A DNA stretch of 64,000 bases. Origin: Pseudomonas oryzihabitans. Its GTDB lineage: Bacteria; Pseudomonadota; Gammaproteobacteria; Pseudomonadales; Pseudomonadaceae. The DNA is taken from positions 2,446,001-2,510,000 of the forward strand of contig NZ_CP017024.1 in assembly GCF_014522265.1 (NCBI RefSeq). Reading direction: 5' to 3'. The stretch's first letter is position 1; each line of letters opens with the position of its first letter. Below, piece after piece: positions 37,612 to 45,898 of this stretch. The position numbers were made by a program, and so were the translations under genes. The notes beneath the pieces were generated by a model, which saw nothing but the letters and a program-made list of their open reading frames with translations, was not told where the DNA came from and made no database searches.

Positions 37612-38547
37612 ATGAGCGTTTCAATCCAGCATCTGGCGAAAAGCCGCATCAAGGGCCGGGGCATCTCCTCCACCTACCTGTGCCTGGGACTCATGGTGCT
37701 GCTGTGGGGCAGTAGCTGGCCGGTGACGAAGCTTGCCCTGCACAGCGTGCCGCCGCTCTGGCTGGCGACCCTCAGATTCGCCAGTGCCGCGCTCTGCCTG
37801 TTCGCCTATCTCGGCGTGCGCGGGCAACTCAGGCGGCCCACCCGGCAGGACCTGCCCATCGTCGCCAGCGTTGGCCTGTTGCAGATGATGACCTTTACCG
37901 GACTCGGCATGGTGGCGATGGTGCATGTCGACACCAGCAAGGCCGTGCTCCTGGCCTACACCACGCCGCTGTGGTGCGTGGTCGTGGCCTGGGTGCTGTT
38001 TCGTGAAGTGCCGACCCGGCTGCAGCTTGCCGGGCTGCTGGTGGGGATGGCGGGCGTCGTCGCGGTCTGCTCCCCTGGAGAGCTCGACTGGACGCAGCCG
38101 GACACCCTCGTGGGGGCGGCCTTCCTGCTGCTGGCGGCGGTGAGCTGGGCGTTCGTCATCCTGCATGTGAAGCGCCACCGCTGGGTAACCCCGGCCCTGC
38201 TCCTGGCGCCCTGGCAGATGCTGTTGGCCACCATTCCCCTAGCCATTGCCGCCTACCTCGTCGAGGGGCCGCCGGTCGCCATCGTCTGGGATCGAACGCT
38301 GGTCGAGGCACTGTTGTTCATCGGTCCGATCGCGACGTCGGCCTGCTTCGTCATCTCGGCGGAGCATGGGCGGAGGATCTCCACGTTCGGCATGTCGAAT
38401 TTCACCCTGGGGGTGCCGCTCGTGGGTACCGCCTTCTCCTGTCTGGCGTTTGGCGCGACCGTCTCCCCGCTGTTTCTCACCGGGCTCGGTCTGGTGATCC
38501 TGGGGGTCGGGGTCTCGGCCCTGGCTACGCGGACCGGCCGTCGCTAG
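37612..38547 (+). CDS. EamA/DMT-family exporter
   Basis: 311 residues with about ten TM helices in two EamA halves (first begins YLCLGLMVLLWGSSWPVTKLAL near residue 28; second near residue 155 with AAVSWAFVILHVKRH). Drug/metabolite transporters of this group export amino acids or related metabolites. ATG 37612 follows AGGGTGG; TTG 37594 is less likely. The divergent Lrp-type regulator suggests an amino acid or amino-acid-like substrate. Confidence 0.83.
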   Translation: MSVSIQHLAKSRIKGRGISSTYLCLGLMVLLWGSSWPVTKLALHSVPPLWLATLRFASAALCLFAYLGVRGQLRRPTRQDLPIVASVGLLQMMTFTGLGMVAMVHVDTSKAVLLAYTTPLWCVVVAWVLFREVPTRLQLAGLLVGMAGVVAVCSPGELDWTQPDTLVGAAFLLLAAVSWAFVILHVKRHRWVTPALLLAPWQMLLATIPLAIAAYLVEGPPVAIVWDRTLVEALLFIGPIATSACFVISAEHGRRISTFGMSNFTLGVPLVGTAFSCLAFGATVSPLFLTGLGLVILGVGVSALATRTGRR

Positions 38548-38630
38548 CGGGGTGTCTCCGCAGTCGCCAGCACATCGTTGGCTGGACGCCTGCGGCCACG
38601 CAGCCAGGGAGCCCCAGCTACCCCACAGGG

Positions 38631-39371
38631 TCACTGGGTCTGCCAGGCCTTCTGCAGGTTGGACCAGAAGGCCCCGCCATCCTTGAAGGGTACGTTTGCC
38701 GCGCCAAAGTCATAGCTGTTCAGGGTGTTCTTGGCGGGTACCGGCATCCGGCTCCAGCTGATCAGTGGCTGGCTGCGCCCCATGTCGTTGGTGGCATCGG
38801 GAGAGTGGTCGGCGAAGCCCTTGTAGGTCGCATGATAGGTGACCTTGGGATGGACGCCCTGGGCGAGATAGCCGCTGCGGCCGCGCCAGACGGGGGGATT
38901 GAAGTTCACCTGATATTTGCCGTGGGTGGAATAGTCTATCTTCAATATGGGCGAGCCGACTTTGCACTCATTGGTCCAGACGACGATATCTTCCCAGTCA
39001 TGGCGATGACCGCCGGCGGCGCCCAGATAGTTCGGCGGCTGATCCTTGGGGAAATACCAGGAATACATGATCGCGCAGTGTTTGAAGTATTCGGCCATGC
39101 GCGAATAGACCTGGCCATTGGTGCCGCGACAATGCCCATCCGGAGCGCCCGAGGGATGCAGGCCGCCGCTGACATTGCCCGCGGAATCCACCGCCGGATA
39201 GTTGTTGCAGGAGTCCGGACCGTCGGCAATCATCGGCTGATAGTAGTATTCGACGGCGGTGGCGTCGGCACGGATCTGTTGTACCTGATCGTGGTTGATA
39301 ACGGCGGCGAATACCGGTGACGTCAGGCAGAGTGTCGTGGATACCATCAATAGCGAGATCTTACTGCTCAT
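38631..39371 (-). CDS. Nep1-like protein (NPP1 family), secreted cytolysin-like
   Basis: 246 residues with a Sec signal peptide (about 1-23). The NLP heptapeptide GHRHDWE is perfect at residues 121-127; its acidic and His residues coordinate the divalent cation needed for membrane damage. The mature protein has four cysteines (C55, C81, C99, C136), the number typical of type 2 NLPs; type 1 proteins have two. NLPs bind sphingolipids (GIPC) of dicot plasma membranes and cause necrosis. ATG 39371 follows GGAGAG. No secretion or toxin genes are adjacent; both neighbours are unrelated. Confidence 0.88.
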   Translation of the reverse strand: MSSKISLLMVSTTLCLTSPVFAAVINHDQVQQIRADATAVEYYYQPMIADGPDSCNNYPAVDSAGNVSGGLHPSGAPDGHCRGTNGQVYSRMAEYFKHCAIMYSWYFPKDQPPNYLGAAGGHRHDWEDIVVWTNECKVGSPILKIDYSTHGKYQVNFNPPVWRGRSGYLAQGVHPKVTYHATYKGFADHSPDATNDMGRSQPLISWSRMPVPAKNTLNSYDFGAANVPFKDGGAFWSNLQKAWQTQ

Positions 39372-39722
39372 GAAGAATCTCTCCGCTAAGTAGTAGGGCT
39401 GGCGTTCATTCGAAGATGGGGTGCTTGCCGAAAGTTGCTGTATCGGCAACCAAGTCGAACTTGGTCCGCTGGGATTTTCCCTGGCGCGCTTGTTGATTTT
39501 ATTTAACGGCGGTGACACTTGAATGGCAGGTGCGGCCTAAGAAAGGGAGCGTTGGCATAAGGCGACAGGGGGATGACCGATCTGCATGAGTGCAGGTCAT
39601 TTCCACTGAACGCCCTCCGTCCGAAAAGCCCGGTCGCGACCGCCGCGCCGGAACCAAGCGGCCGCCGCCCCCGGTCTGAATGCAGACGGGCACTGCCTGC
39701 CCGTCCAACCGGAGCGACCCCC
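39372..39722. other. 351-bp divergent intergenic region (NLP / PNPOx-like gene)
   Basis: Contains two short hairpins in its NLP-proximal part: TTGCCGA (39425-39431) / TCGGCAA (39443-39449) and, directly after, CCAAGT (39450-39455) / ACTTGG (39459-39464). 39490-39510 is AT-rich. These could be operator or leader structures for the NLP gene; nothing recognised beyond that. Confidence 0.4.
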
Positions 39723-40151
39723 ATGGCCGACAAGACCCTGCACGACCTTTCCAAAGCGATGCGCGATCTGGATTTCTGCATGCTGACCACCGGCACCGGG
39801 CGTTTGACCAGCCGGCCGATGAGCAACAACGGCGACGTCGAATATGACGGGGACTCCTGGTTCTATGCCTACGAGGACTCGGCCAAGATCCGCGACATCG
39901 AGCAGGATCCGGCGGTGGGGCTGAGCTTCAGCGAGGGCAAGAGTCTGCTCGGCAAGCCCGGCCTCTTCATCGGCATCGAAGGGCATGCCGAGCTGATCCG
40001 CGACAAGGCGCAATTCGAGGCGCACTGGACCAAGAGTCTGGACCGCTGGTTTCTCCAGGGTACCGACACGCCCGGCATGATCCTCATCAAGGTGCATGCC
40101 GAGCGCGTGCGTTACTGGGATGGGGAGGAAGAGGGCGAGCTGCGCCCCTAG
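39723..40151 (+). CDS. Pyridoxamine 5'-phosphate oxidase-like general stress protein
   Basis: 142 residues, FMN-binding split-barrel fold (general stress protein 26 type). Blocks: DFCMLTTGTGRLTSRPMS at about 17-34, DSWFYAYEDSAKIRDIEQDPAVGLSF and GHAELIRDKAQFEAHW. Family members bind FMN, F420 or haem; the catalytic activity is unknown. ATG 39723 chosen; upstream open codons are Arg/Pro-rich and non-conserved. Its stop abuts repeat copy B. Confidence 0.82.
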   Translation: MADKTLHDLSKAMRDLDFCMLTTGTGRLTSRPMSNNGDVEYDGDSWFYAYEDSAKIRDIEQDPAVGLSFSEGKSLLGKPGLFIGIEGHAELIRDKAQFEAHWTKSLDRWFLQGTDTPGMILIKVHAERVRYWDGEEEGELRP

Positions 40152-40290
40152 GCTTTGTCTGAAAGGTGCCTGCACTCGGTCATGCTGCGTTAAAAATCTG
40201 TTCGGAATGCTCATTTACCATTCGTAAACTCCGCTTCCTCACAGATTTTTGCCTTGCCTGACCTTCGTTCGACGACCTTTCAAACAAGCC
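40151..40290. repeat. Dispersed palindromic intergenic repeat, copy B
   Basis: 140 bp, near-identical to the reverse complement of copy A (8643-8785), including GAAGGTCAGGCAAGGCAA and AACGCAGCATGAC on the complementary strand. Core 40204-40238. It fills the whole gap between two convergent genes, overlapping the stop codon region of each by about one base. Confidence 0.85.
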
Positions 40291-41498
40291 TAAAAGCAGG
40301 TCGCGAAGGTCTCCACGACCTGCAGACCTTCGTCGACGATGCAGCCCTGGCGCCACTTGTCGAAGGTCAGGCAGGGGTGCGAGGTGCCCAGGGCCATGAT
40401 GTCGCCGATGGCCAGTGCGGTCCCCGGGGCGACGACCATGAAGGCGTGCTGGTCCATTATGGCCGTGACCGTGCAGCCGCTGACATCGATGGCTTCAGCT
40501 GCAGTCTGGCCGGGCCGGTAGCGGCGCAGCGGCAGCGGCAGGCCGGCATCGTGGGCGATGTCGCGCTTGCCCAGGGCCAGGATGGCGAAACCGGGTTCGG
40601 GCAGGGATTGCACGTGAGCCCAGACCTCCAGCGCCGGTTGCAGACCCTCGTTCAGACCGGTGCGGGCCAGGACGCCACGCTGGGCCTCGCGATAGATCCC
40701 ATGGTCATGGACCACATAGCTGCCGGGCCGCATGACGGCGAGAAAGCGCTCGCGCACTTCCAGCTGGTCGAAGGCGGCGGCGATCAGGTCGTACCAGGCC
40801 GAACCCGAAGCGGTGACGATGGGGCGGTCGAGGGCGAAGGCGCCTTGGCCGCGCAGTTCCTCCGCCAAGCGCACCAGGGAATCGGCGAAGGCGCGGATGT
40901 CGGTGGCCGCCTCGGCGCCGTGGATCACCCCCTCGTAACCTTCGATGCCGGTCAGGCGCAGCGCCGGTTGCCCGGCGATGGCCCGGGCCAGTTCTCGTAC
41001 CTCGGCTTCGCTGCGGCAACCACAACGGCCGCCGGGTACGCCGTATTCGATCATCACCTGCAGCGCCAGCCCCCGTGCGCCAAAGAAGGCGCCCAGGGCG
41101 GTGACCTGGTCGGGATGATCCACCAGGCAATGGAAGTCGAAGTCCGGATCGGCGGCGAGCAGCTCGGCGATCAGCGCCATGTTGGGCGCCCCCACCAGCT
41201 GGTTGGCCATCAGCACCCGGCGTACGCCCTGGGCCTGGGCGGCGCGGGTCTGCACCGCGGTGGCCAGGGTCATGCCCCAGGCGCCGGCGGCGAGCTGGCG
41301 CTGGAAAAGTGCCGGGGCCATGCTGGTCTTGCCGTGGGGCGCCAATTCGGCACCGCGGTCGCTGGCGAAGGCCTGCATCCAGGCGATGTTGTGGTCGAGC
41401 GCAGCCTGGTGGATGACCAGGGCGGGCAGGGCGATGTCGCTGAGCAGGCTGGCGCCAGGCGTGGTGGCGCCCTTCTCGGGAGCTTTGAGGATGGTCAT
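40290..41498 (-). CDS. D-threonine aldolase / D-amino acid deaminase-like PLP enzyme
   Basis: 402 residues, fold-type III. The alanine-racemase-like N-terminal barrel has the PLP lysine in APHGKTSM (K57); the C-terminal D-serine-dehydratase-like domain has the metal ligands in HPCLTFDKW (H374, C376). Family members act on D-threonine, D-serine or D-3-hydroxyaspartate with a divalent metal. ATG 41498 follows AGGAG and overlaps the IclR stop by 4 bp. Last gene of the leftward D-amino acid cluster; the released imine/2-oxoacid would be handled by the RidA gene upstream. Confidence 0.83.
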   Translation of the reverse strand: MTILKAPEKGATTPGASLLSDIALPALVIHQAALDHNIAWMQAFASDRGAELAPHGKTSMAPALFQRQLAAGAWGMTLATAVQTRAAQAQGVRRVLMANQLVGAPNMALIAELLAADPDFDFHCLVDHPDQVTALGAFFGARGLALQVMIEYGVPGGRCGCRSEAEVRELARAIAGQPALRLTGIEGYEGVIHGAEAATDIRAFADSLVRLAEELRGQGAFALDRPIVTASGSAWYDLIAAAFDQLEVRERFLAVMRPGSYVVHDHGIYREAQRGVLARTGLNEGLQPALEVWAHVQSLPEPGFAILALGKRDIAHDAGLPLPLRRYRPGQTAAEAIDVSGCTVTAIMDQHAFMVVAPGTALAIGDIMALGTSHPCLTFDKWRQGCIVDEGLQVVETFATCF

Positions 41499-42268
41499 GG
41501 ATTCTCCTGGCCGCCCAGGCGCTGGGACAGGCGGCGGGCGCTGTCGACCAGCACCTGGCGGTACTCGGCATGGTGGGCCTGGGCGTCGGCGCGGGGCGCT
41601 ACTATGCACAGGGTGGCGATGCTCAGGCCGCTGGCGTCCTGCACCGGGGCGGCGAAGCAGTGGGTGTAGGTGTCGGCGATGCTGTCGAAGGAAAAGAAGC
41701 CTTCGGCGCAGGCGCTGCGGATCTCGGCGATAAAGGTCGCCGGGGGCAGGCGGCTGCCGTCGGGCAGGATGAAGTCGTCCGGATCGATCAGGGCGAGGAT
41801 CTCGGCATCGCTCAGATGACCGAGCAGCAGTCGCCCGGACGCGGTCCAGGGAATGGGCGCGTCTTCGCCGACATTGGACGAGATGCGAAAGGCGCGGGCG
41901 CCTTCCTTCATCAGCGAGACGGTGTACTTGCGGCCGTTGAGCTGGCACAGCTGGGCGGTCTCGCGGGTCTGGGCGACGATGTCGTCCAGCAGCAGTCCGG
42001 CCTCGCGGGCCAGATCGAAGTGGCGCAGGTGCGCCTGGCCGAGAAAGTACAGCTCGCGGCCTAGATAGACCTGGCCGTCGCGGCCCACGGCATCGAGCAT
42101 GTGCCGCTCCAGCAGCAGGCCGACCAGGTCGTAGACGGTGGACTTGGGAATGCCCAGGCCCGCGGCGATCTCGTTGGGGCGCAGCGGCCGACCCACCCGC
42201 TTGAGGTGATCGAGGATGTCGAAGGCGCGGTCCAGGCCGCGGGCTCGTTGGCGGGTAGGTTCGGTCAT
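41495..42268 (-). CDS. IclR family transcriptional regulator
   Basis: 257 residues. N-terminal winged HTH (ILDHLKRVGRPLRPNEIAAGLGIPKSTVYDLVGLL, about 18-52) and a C-terminal GAF-like IclR effector domain (from about 80; PWTASGRLLLGHLS). It is embedded in the operon between ridA and the aldolase gene with a 4-bp overlap, so it is probably the local regulator, responding to a D-amino acid or the 2-oxo product. Confidence 0.87.
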   Translation of the reverse strand: MTEPTRQRARGLDRAFDILDHLKRVGRPLRPNEIAAGLGIPKSTVYDLVGLLLERHMLDAVGRDGQVYLGRELYFLGQAHLRHFDLAREAGLLLDDIVAQTRETAQLCQLNGRKYTVSLMKEGARAFRISSNVGEDAPIPWTASGRLLLGHLSDAEILALIDPDDFILPDGSRLPPATFIAEIRSACAEGFFSFDSIADTYTHCFAAPVQDASGLSIATLCIVAPRADAQAHHAEYRQVLVDSARRLSQRLGGQENP

Positions 42269-42282
42269 CTGTGCGGTTTGTC

Positions 42283-42669
42283 TCAGGCCTTGGGTTTGTA
42301 GGCGATGCAGTCGATCTCGACCTTGCAGTCCACCATCATGGAGGATTGCACGCAGGCGCGCGCCGGGGCATGGCCGGCGAAGTACTCGGCGAACACCTTG
42401 TTGAAGCTCCAGAAGTCGCGCGGATCGTCCAGCCAGACGCCGGCCCGCACCACGTGCTCCAGACCGTAGCCGGCTTCGTGCAGGATGGCGATCAGATTCT
42501 GCATGGTCTTGTGGGTCTGGGCGACGATGCCGCCGTCGATGATCTCGCCATTCTCCATGGCCACCTGGCCGGAGACGTGCAGCCAGCCATCGGCTTCCAC
42601 CGCACGGGCGAAGGGCAGGGGTTGGCCGCCTGCGCCGCGTTCGCCGGCGCCGTATCGGGTGATGCTCAT
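42283..42669 (-). CDS. RidA family enamine/imine deaminase
   Basis: 128 residues. The RidA core WLHVSGQVAMENGEI and the C-terminal RACVQSSMMVDCKVEID place the conserved Arg (about residue 105) and Glu (about 120) needed for hydrolysis of 2-aminoacrylate-type imines. Its position upstream of a PLP D-amino acid enzyme suggests it clears reactive enamines from that reaction. 28 bp downstream of the ABC ATPase gene. Confidence 0.87.
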   Translation of the reverse strand: MSITRYGAGERGAGGQPLPFARAVEADGWLHVSGQVAMENGEIIDGGIVAQTHKTMQNLIAILHEAGYGLEHVVRAGVWLDDPRDFWSFNKVFAEYFAGHAPARACVQSSMMVDCKVEIDCIAYKPKA

Positions 42670-42697
42670 AAGGGTGCTCCTGTAGCGGGGGAAGGAT

Positions 42698-43474
42698 TCA
42701 GAAGGAGGTCCGGCCGAGAAATTCGGCGAGACGGGTGGAACGGGGGCGCTCGAAGAGTTCGCGGGGCGGGCCCTGCTCCTCGATGCGGCCCTGGCTCATG
42801 AAGACGATGCGATCGGACACCTCGTAGGCGAATCTCATCTCGTGGGTCACCAGCAGCATGGTCATGCCGTCCTGGGCCAGGTCCTTGATCACCGCCAGCA
42901 CCTCGCCGACCAGCTCCGGGTCCAGCGCCGAGGTGGGTTCGTCGAACAGCATCAGGCTGGGATTCATGGCGATGGCGCGGGCGATGGCCACCCGCTGCTG
43001 CTGACCGCCGGAGAGTTGGCCGGGATGATGGTCGCGTCTTTCGATCAGGCCGACCCGGCGCAGCCACTGTTCACCCAGGGCGATGGCTTCGTCCTTGCCC
43101 ATCTTCTTGACCTTGCGCAGGCCGAGGGTGACGTTTTCCAGGGCGGTGAGGTGGGGAAACAGATTGAATTGCTGGAAGGCCATGCCGGTGAGCGAGCGCT
43201 GGCGGGCGATCTCGCGCTCCGGTAGGCGCTGGCGGCGACCGCCTTCCTCGCGGTAGCCGATGGCCTCGCCGGCCAGCTGGATGCTGCCACCCTGGAAGTC
43301 TTCCAGCAGGTTGACGCAGCGCAGCAGGGTGGTCTTGCCCGAGCCGCTGGAGCCGATCAGGGTGACCACGTCACCGCGGTCCAGGGACAGGTCGATGCCC
43401 TTGAGCACCTCGGTGGCGCCGAAACTCTTGTGCAGGCCGTTGATGCTCAACAGCGGGGCGTTGGCGTCGGTCAT
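42698..43474 (-). CDS. Polar amino acid ABC transporter ATP-binding protein
   Basis: 258 residues. Walker A GSSGSGKT (41-48), Q-loop [17 protein letters not shown], Walker [13 protein letters not shown] and VTHEMRFA are intact. HisP/GlnQ class with the usual insertion between Walker A and Q-loop ([13 protein letters not shown]). ATG overlaps the permease stop (ATGA). Powers the importer encoded by the next genes upstream. Confidence 0.92.
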   Translation of the reverse strand: MTDANAPLLSINGLHKSFGATEVLKGIDLSLDRGDVVTLIGSSGSGKTTLLRCVNLLEDFQGGSIQLAGEAIGYREEGGRRQRLPEREIARQRSLTGMAFQQFNLFPHLTALENVTLGLRKVKKMGKDEAIALGEQWLRRVGLIERRDHHPGQLSGGQQQRVAIARAIAMNPSLMLFDEPTSALDPELVGEVLAVIKDLAQDGMTMLLVTHEMRFAYEVSDRIVFMSQGRIEEQGPPRELFERPRSTRLAEFLGRTSF

Positions 43475-44133
43475 GGCAGGGTCACCCGTTTTTCCAGATA
43501 GCGGCCGAGCCGCTCGATGGCGAAGTTGATGAGAAAGAACAGCAGCCCGGCGAACAGATAGAACTGCAGGGTCATGAAGGTGCGGGCGATGACCTGCTGG
43601 CTGCTCAGCAGCAACTCGGCCACGCCGATCACCGAGAGCAGGGTGGAGGCCTTGACGATCTCGGTGGAGGCATTGACCCAGGTCGGCAGGATCTGGCGCA
43701 GCGCCTGGGGCAGCAGCACCTCCTTGAGACTCTGGGCGAAGGTCAGGCCGATGGCCTTGGCCGCCTCGTGCTGGCCACGGGGGATGGCCTGCAGGGCGCC
43801 GCGGACGATCTCCGCCACGTGGGAGCCGCAGAACAGCAGCAGCGCCGCGGTGCCGGCCTGGAAGGGCGTGGGCCGCAGACCCAGCGCCGGCGCCATGTAG
43901 TAGCAGGCCAGCACCAGCACGAACACCGGGGTGCCGCGGATCAAGTCGGCATAGAGGCGAAAGGGCAGGCGCAGCGGCCAGCGGCCATAGGTCAGCGCCA
44001 GGCCGCCGAGGGTGCCGAGCAGGGTGCCGCCGAGCACCGCCAGCACCGAGCAGGCCAGGGTGGTGGCGAAACCGGCGGCCAGGGTCTGGCGCGCGTTCCA
44101 CAATTCCAGGAACCAGGAGGGGGCTTCGTACAC
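43471..44133 (-). CDS. Polar amino acid ABC transporter permease (intact)
   Basis: 220 residues, about five TM helices, HisQM type. EAA loop [21 protein letters not shown] (about 111-131). Start GTG 44133, 10 bp after the upstream permease stop. Expected to dimerise with the permease encoded just upstream, which is frameshifted here. Confidence 0.9.
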   Translation of the reverse strand: MYEAPSWFLELWNARQTLAAGFATTLACSVLAVLGGTLLGTLGGLALTYGRWPLRLPFRLYADLIRGTPVFVLVLACYYMAPALGLRPTPFQAGTAALLLFCGSHVAEIVRGALQAIPRGQHEAAKAIGLTFAQSLKEVLLPQALRQILPTWVNASTEIVKASTLLSVIGVAELLLSSQQVIARTFMTLQFYLFAGLLFFLINFAIERLGRYLEKRVTLP

Positions 44134-44143
44134 GATCGGGCTC

Positions 44144-44805
44144 CTAGCGGGTCAGGCTCAGGCGTCGCTCCAGCTGGCGCAGCAGCAGGGCGATGACGTA
44201 GCAGGTGAGGATGTAGAGGGCGCTGGTCACCAGCCAGGTCTCGATGACCCGGTAGCTTTCCAGGTTGATCTTGCGCGCCTGGTAGGTCAGCTCCGGCACG
44301 GCGATGGCCGCCGCCAGGGAGGTGTCCTTGAACAGCGAGATGAAGCTGTTGGAAAGCGACGGCAGCACGTTGCGCAGCATCACCGGAATGATGACGTAGG
44401 CCTTGATCTGCCACTCGCGCAGGCCGATGGCCAGGCCCGCCTCGCGCTGGCCCTTGGGAATGGCCATGAGCCCGCCGCGAAACACTTCGGCCAGGTAGGC
44501 CCCGGCATAGAGCGCCAGGGTGATGAGAAAGGAGCTGAGCTTGTCCAGGCGGATGCCGACGCTGGGCAGGGCGAAGTACAGCAGGAGGATCAGCACCAGG
44601 ATCGGGGTGTTGCGCACCAGGGTGACATAGCCCCCGCCAGCCAGCGCAGCGCCCGCACTGGCGAGAGCAGGGCGAAGGCGGTGGCCAGGCCGATCAGGCA
44701 GCCGATGGCGATGCCCACCAGCGCCAGCTGCAGGCCGAGGGCGAGCCCGGCCAGCAAATGGTCCAGGTTCTGCCACACGGGGGCGAAGTTGAGGGTGTAG
44801 TTCAT
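44144..44805 (-). pseudogene. Polar amino acid ABC transporter permease, frameshifted
   Basis: The N-terminus MNYTLNFAPVWQNL with the first TM helix is in one frame (44805 to about 44636). The rest, from GGYVTLVRNTPILVLILLLYF with EAA loop RGGLMAIPKGQREAG to the end SLTR, is in the next frame. The switch falls at a run of five C (G on the coding strand) at about 44631-44635; one more base would restore ALRWLAGGYVTLVRN. The frameshift is a sequencing or assembly artefact, phase variation at the tract, or a recent inactivation. All neighbouring genes are intact, which favours error or recency. Confidence 0.8.
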
Positions 44806-44853
44806 GCTCGACGTCTACCTAGAGGGCGCGGACAGGCCGCGCCGGGGCCAGGA

Positions 44854-45690
44854 TCACTTGAACTCGACGGGGAAGCCGATCGCCGGGGAGGGCAGCTCGA
44901 CGCCGAACCACTTCTTGAAGGACGCCTGATAGGTGGGGAATTCCACACCGGTCATGGCCTCGTGCAGGGCGGTGTTGACGAAGTTCAGCCAGTCCTGATC
45001 GCCGCGCTTGACCGCGCAGGCGTAGGTCTGGGGACTCCAGGCGTAGTCGGGCGAGCGGTAGCGGCCGGGATTCTGGGTCATCAGGTACTTGACCGAGGAC
45101 TGGTCGGTGGCCACGGCGTCGGCGCGGCCGGTGCCCAGGGCCTGGTAGAGCAGGTCGACGCTGTCGTACTGGTCGACCTTGGCGCCGGGCAGCGCCTGGT
45201 GCACCAGTTCCTCGGCATAGACGTTCTGCAGCACGGCCACGGTCAGGTCGCCCTTGGCCGCCTTGAGGTCGTCGATCTGCTGGTAGCGGCTGTTGGCCGG
45301 CAGGAGCAGGGCCACGCCTTCGCGGTAGTAGGGCAGGGTGAAGGCCACCTGCTGGGCGCGGCTGGCGGTCACGGTGATGAACTGGCAGCTGATGTCGACC
45401 TTGTCGGTGAGCAGGTTGGGGATGCGCGCATCCGAGCCCTGGACGACGAATTCGACCTTTTCCGGATCGTTGAACAGGCCCTTGGCGATGACCTTGGAGA
45501 TATCGATATCGAAGCCTTGCAACTTGCCGTCGGCGCCCTGGAAGTGCCACGGCGCATTGGTGCTGCCGGTGCCCACGACCAGATGGCCGCGCTTGAGCAC
45601 GTCATCCAGCTTGGCCGCCTGGGCGCCGGTCATGGCGACCAGGCCGACCAGCAGCGCCAGCGTTTTCCACCCCTTCGTCTTGCCTGTCAT
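44854..45690 (-). CDS. Amino acid ABC transporter periplasmic binding protein (family 3)
   Basis: 278 residues. Signal peptide 1-25 (cleavage after GAQA). Family-3 features: GHLVVGTGSTNAPWHFQGADGKLQGFDIDI, then DKVDISCQFITVTASRAQQVAFTLPYYREG and the C-terminal lobe ending FPVEFK. Ligand unknown; the cluster context suggests D-amino acids or their N-acyl forms. First gene of the transporter unit, with a 208-bp gap upstream that likely holds a promoter. Confidence 0.9.
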   Translation of the reverse strand: MTGKTKGWKTLALLVGLVAMTGAQAAKLDDVLKRGHLVVGTGSTNAPWHFQGADGKLQGFDIDISKVIAKGLFNDPEKVEFVVQGSDARIPNLLTDKVDISCQFITVTASRAQQVAFTLPYYREGVALLLPANSRYQQIDDLKAAKGDLTVAVLQNVYAEELVHQALPGAKVDQYDSVDLLYQALGTGRADAVATDQSSVKYLMTQNPGRYRSPDYAWSPQTYACAVKRGDQDWLNFVNTALHEAMTGVEFPTYQASFKKWFGVELPSPAIGFPVEFK

Positions 45691-45898
45691 CGCATGTCTC
45701 CTTTTCCGTTATAGCGGAAGTATGTTCGTAACAACGGAATAGATTGCAGCGACTGTGCCAGCTATTCGCATGACGTTGCAAATCAAGGGCTTGGCACGGG
45801 GGACAGGCAGCCGAAGGGGTTCCCGGTGCGCCAAGGGGCACCGGGAGGTGGCGGAAGGTAACGGGGATGCACCAGCTGGAGGCGTTACCTGGTAGCGC

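Noticed and set aside
41499..41948. N-terminal extension of the D-threonine aldolase-like frame
   Set aside because: The extension overlaps the IclR gene and is Arg/Pro-rich; the ATG at 41498 has AGGAG upstream.
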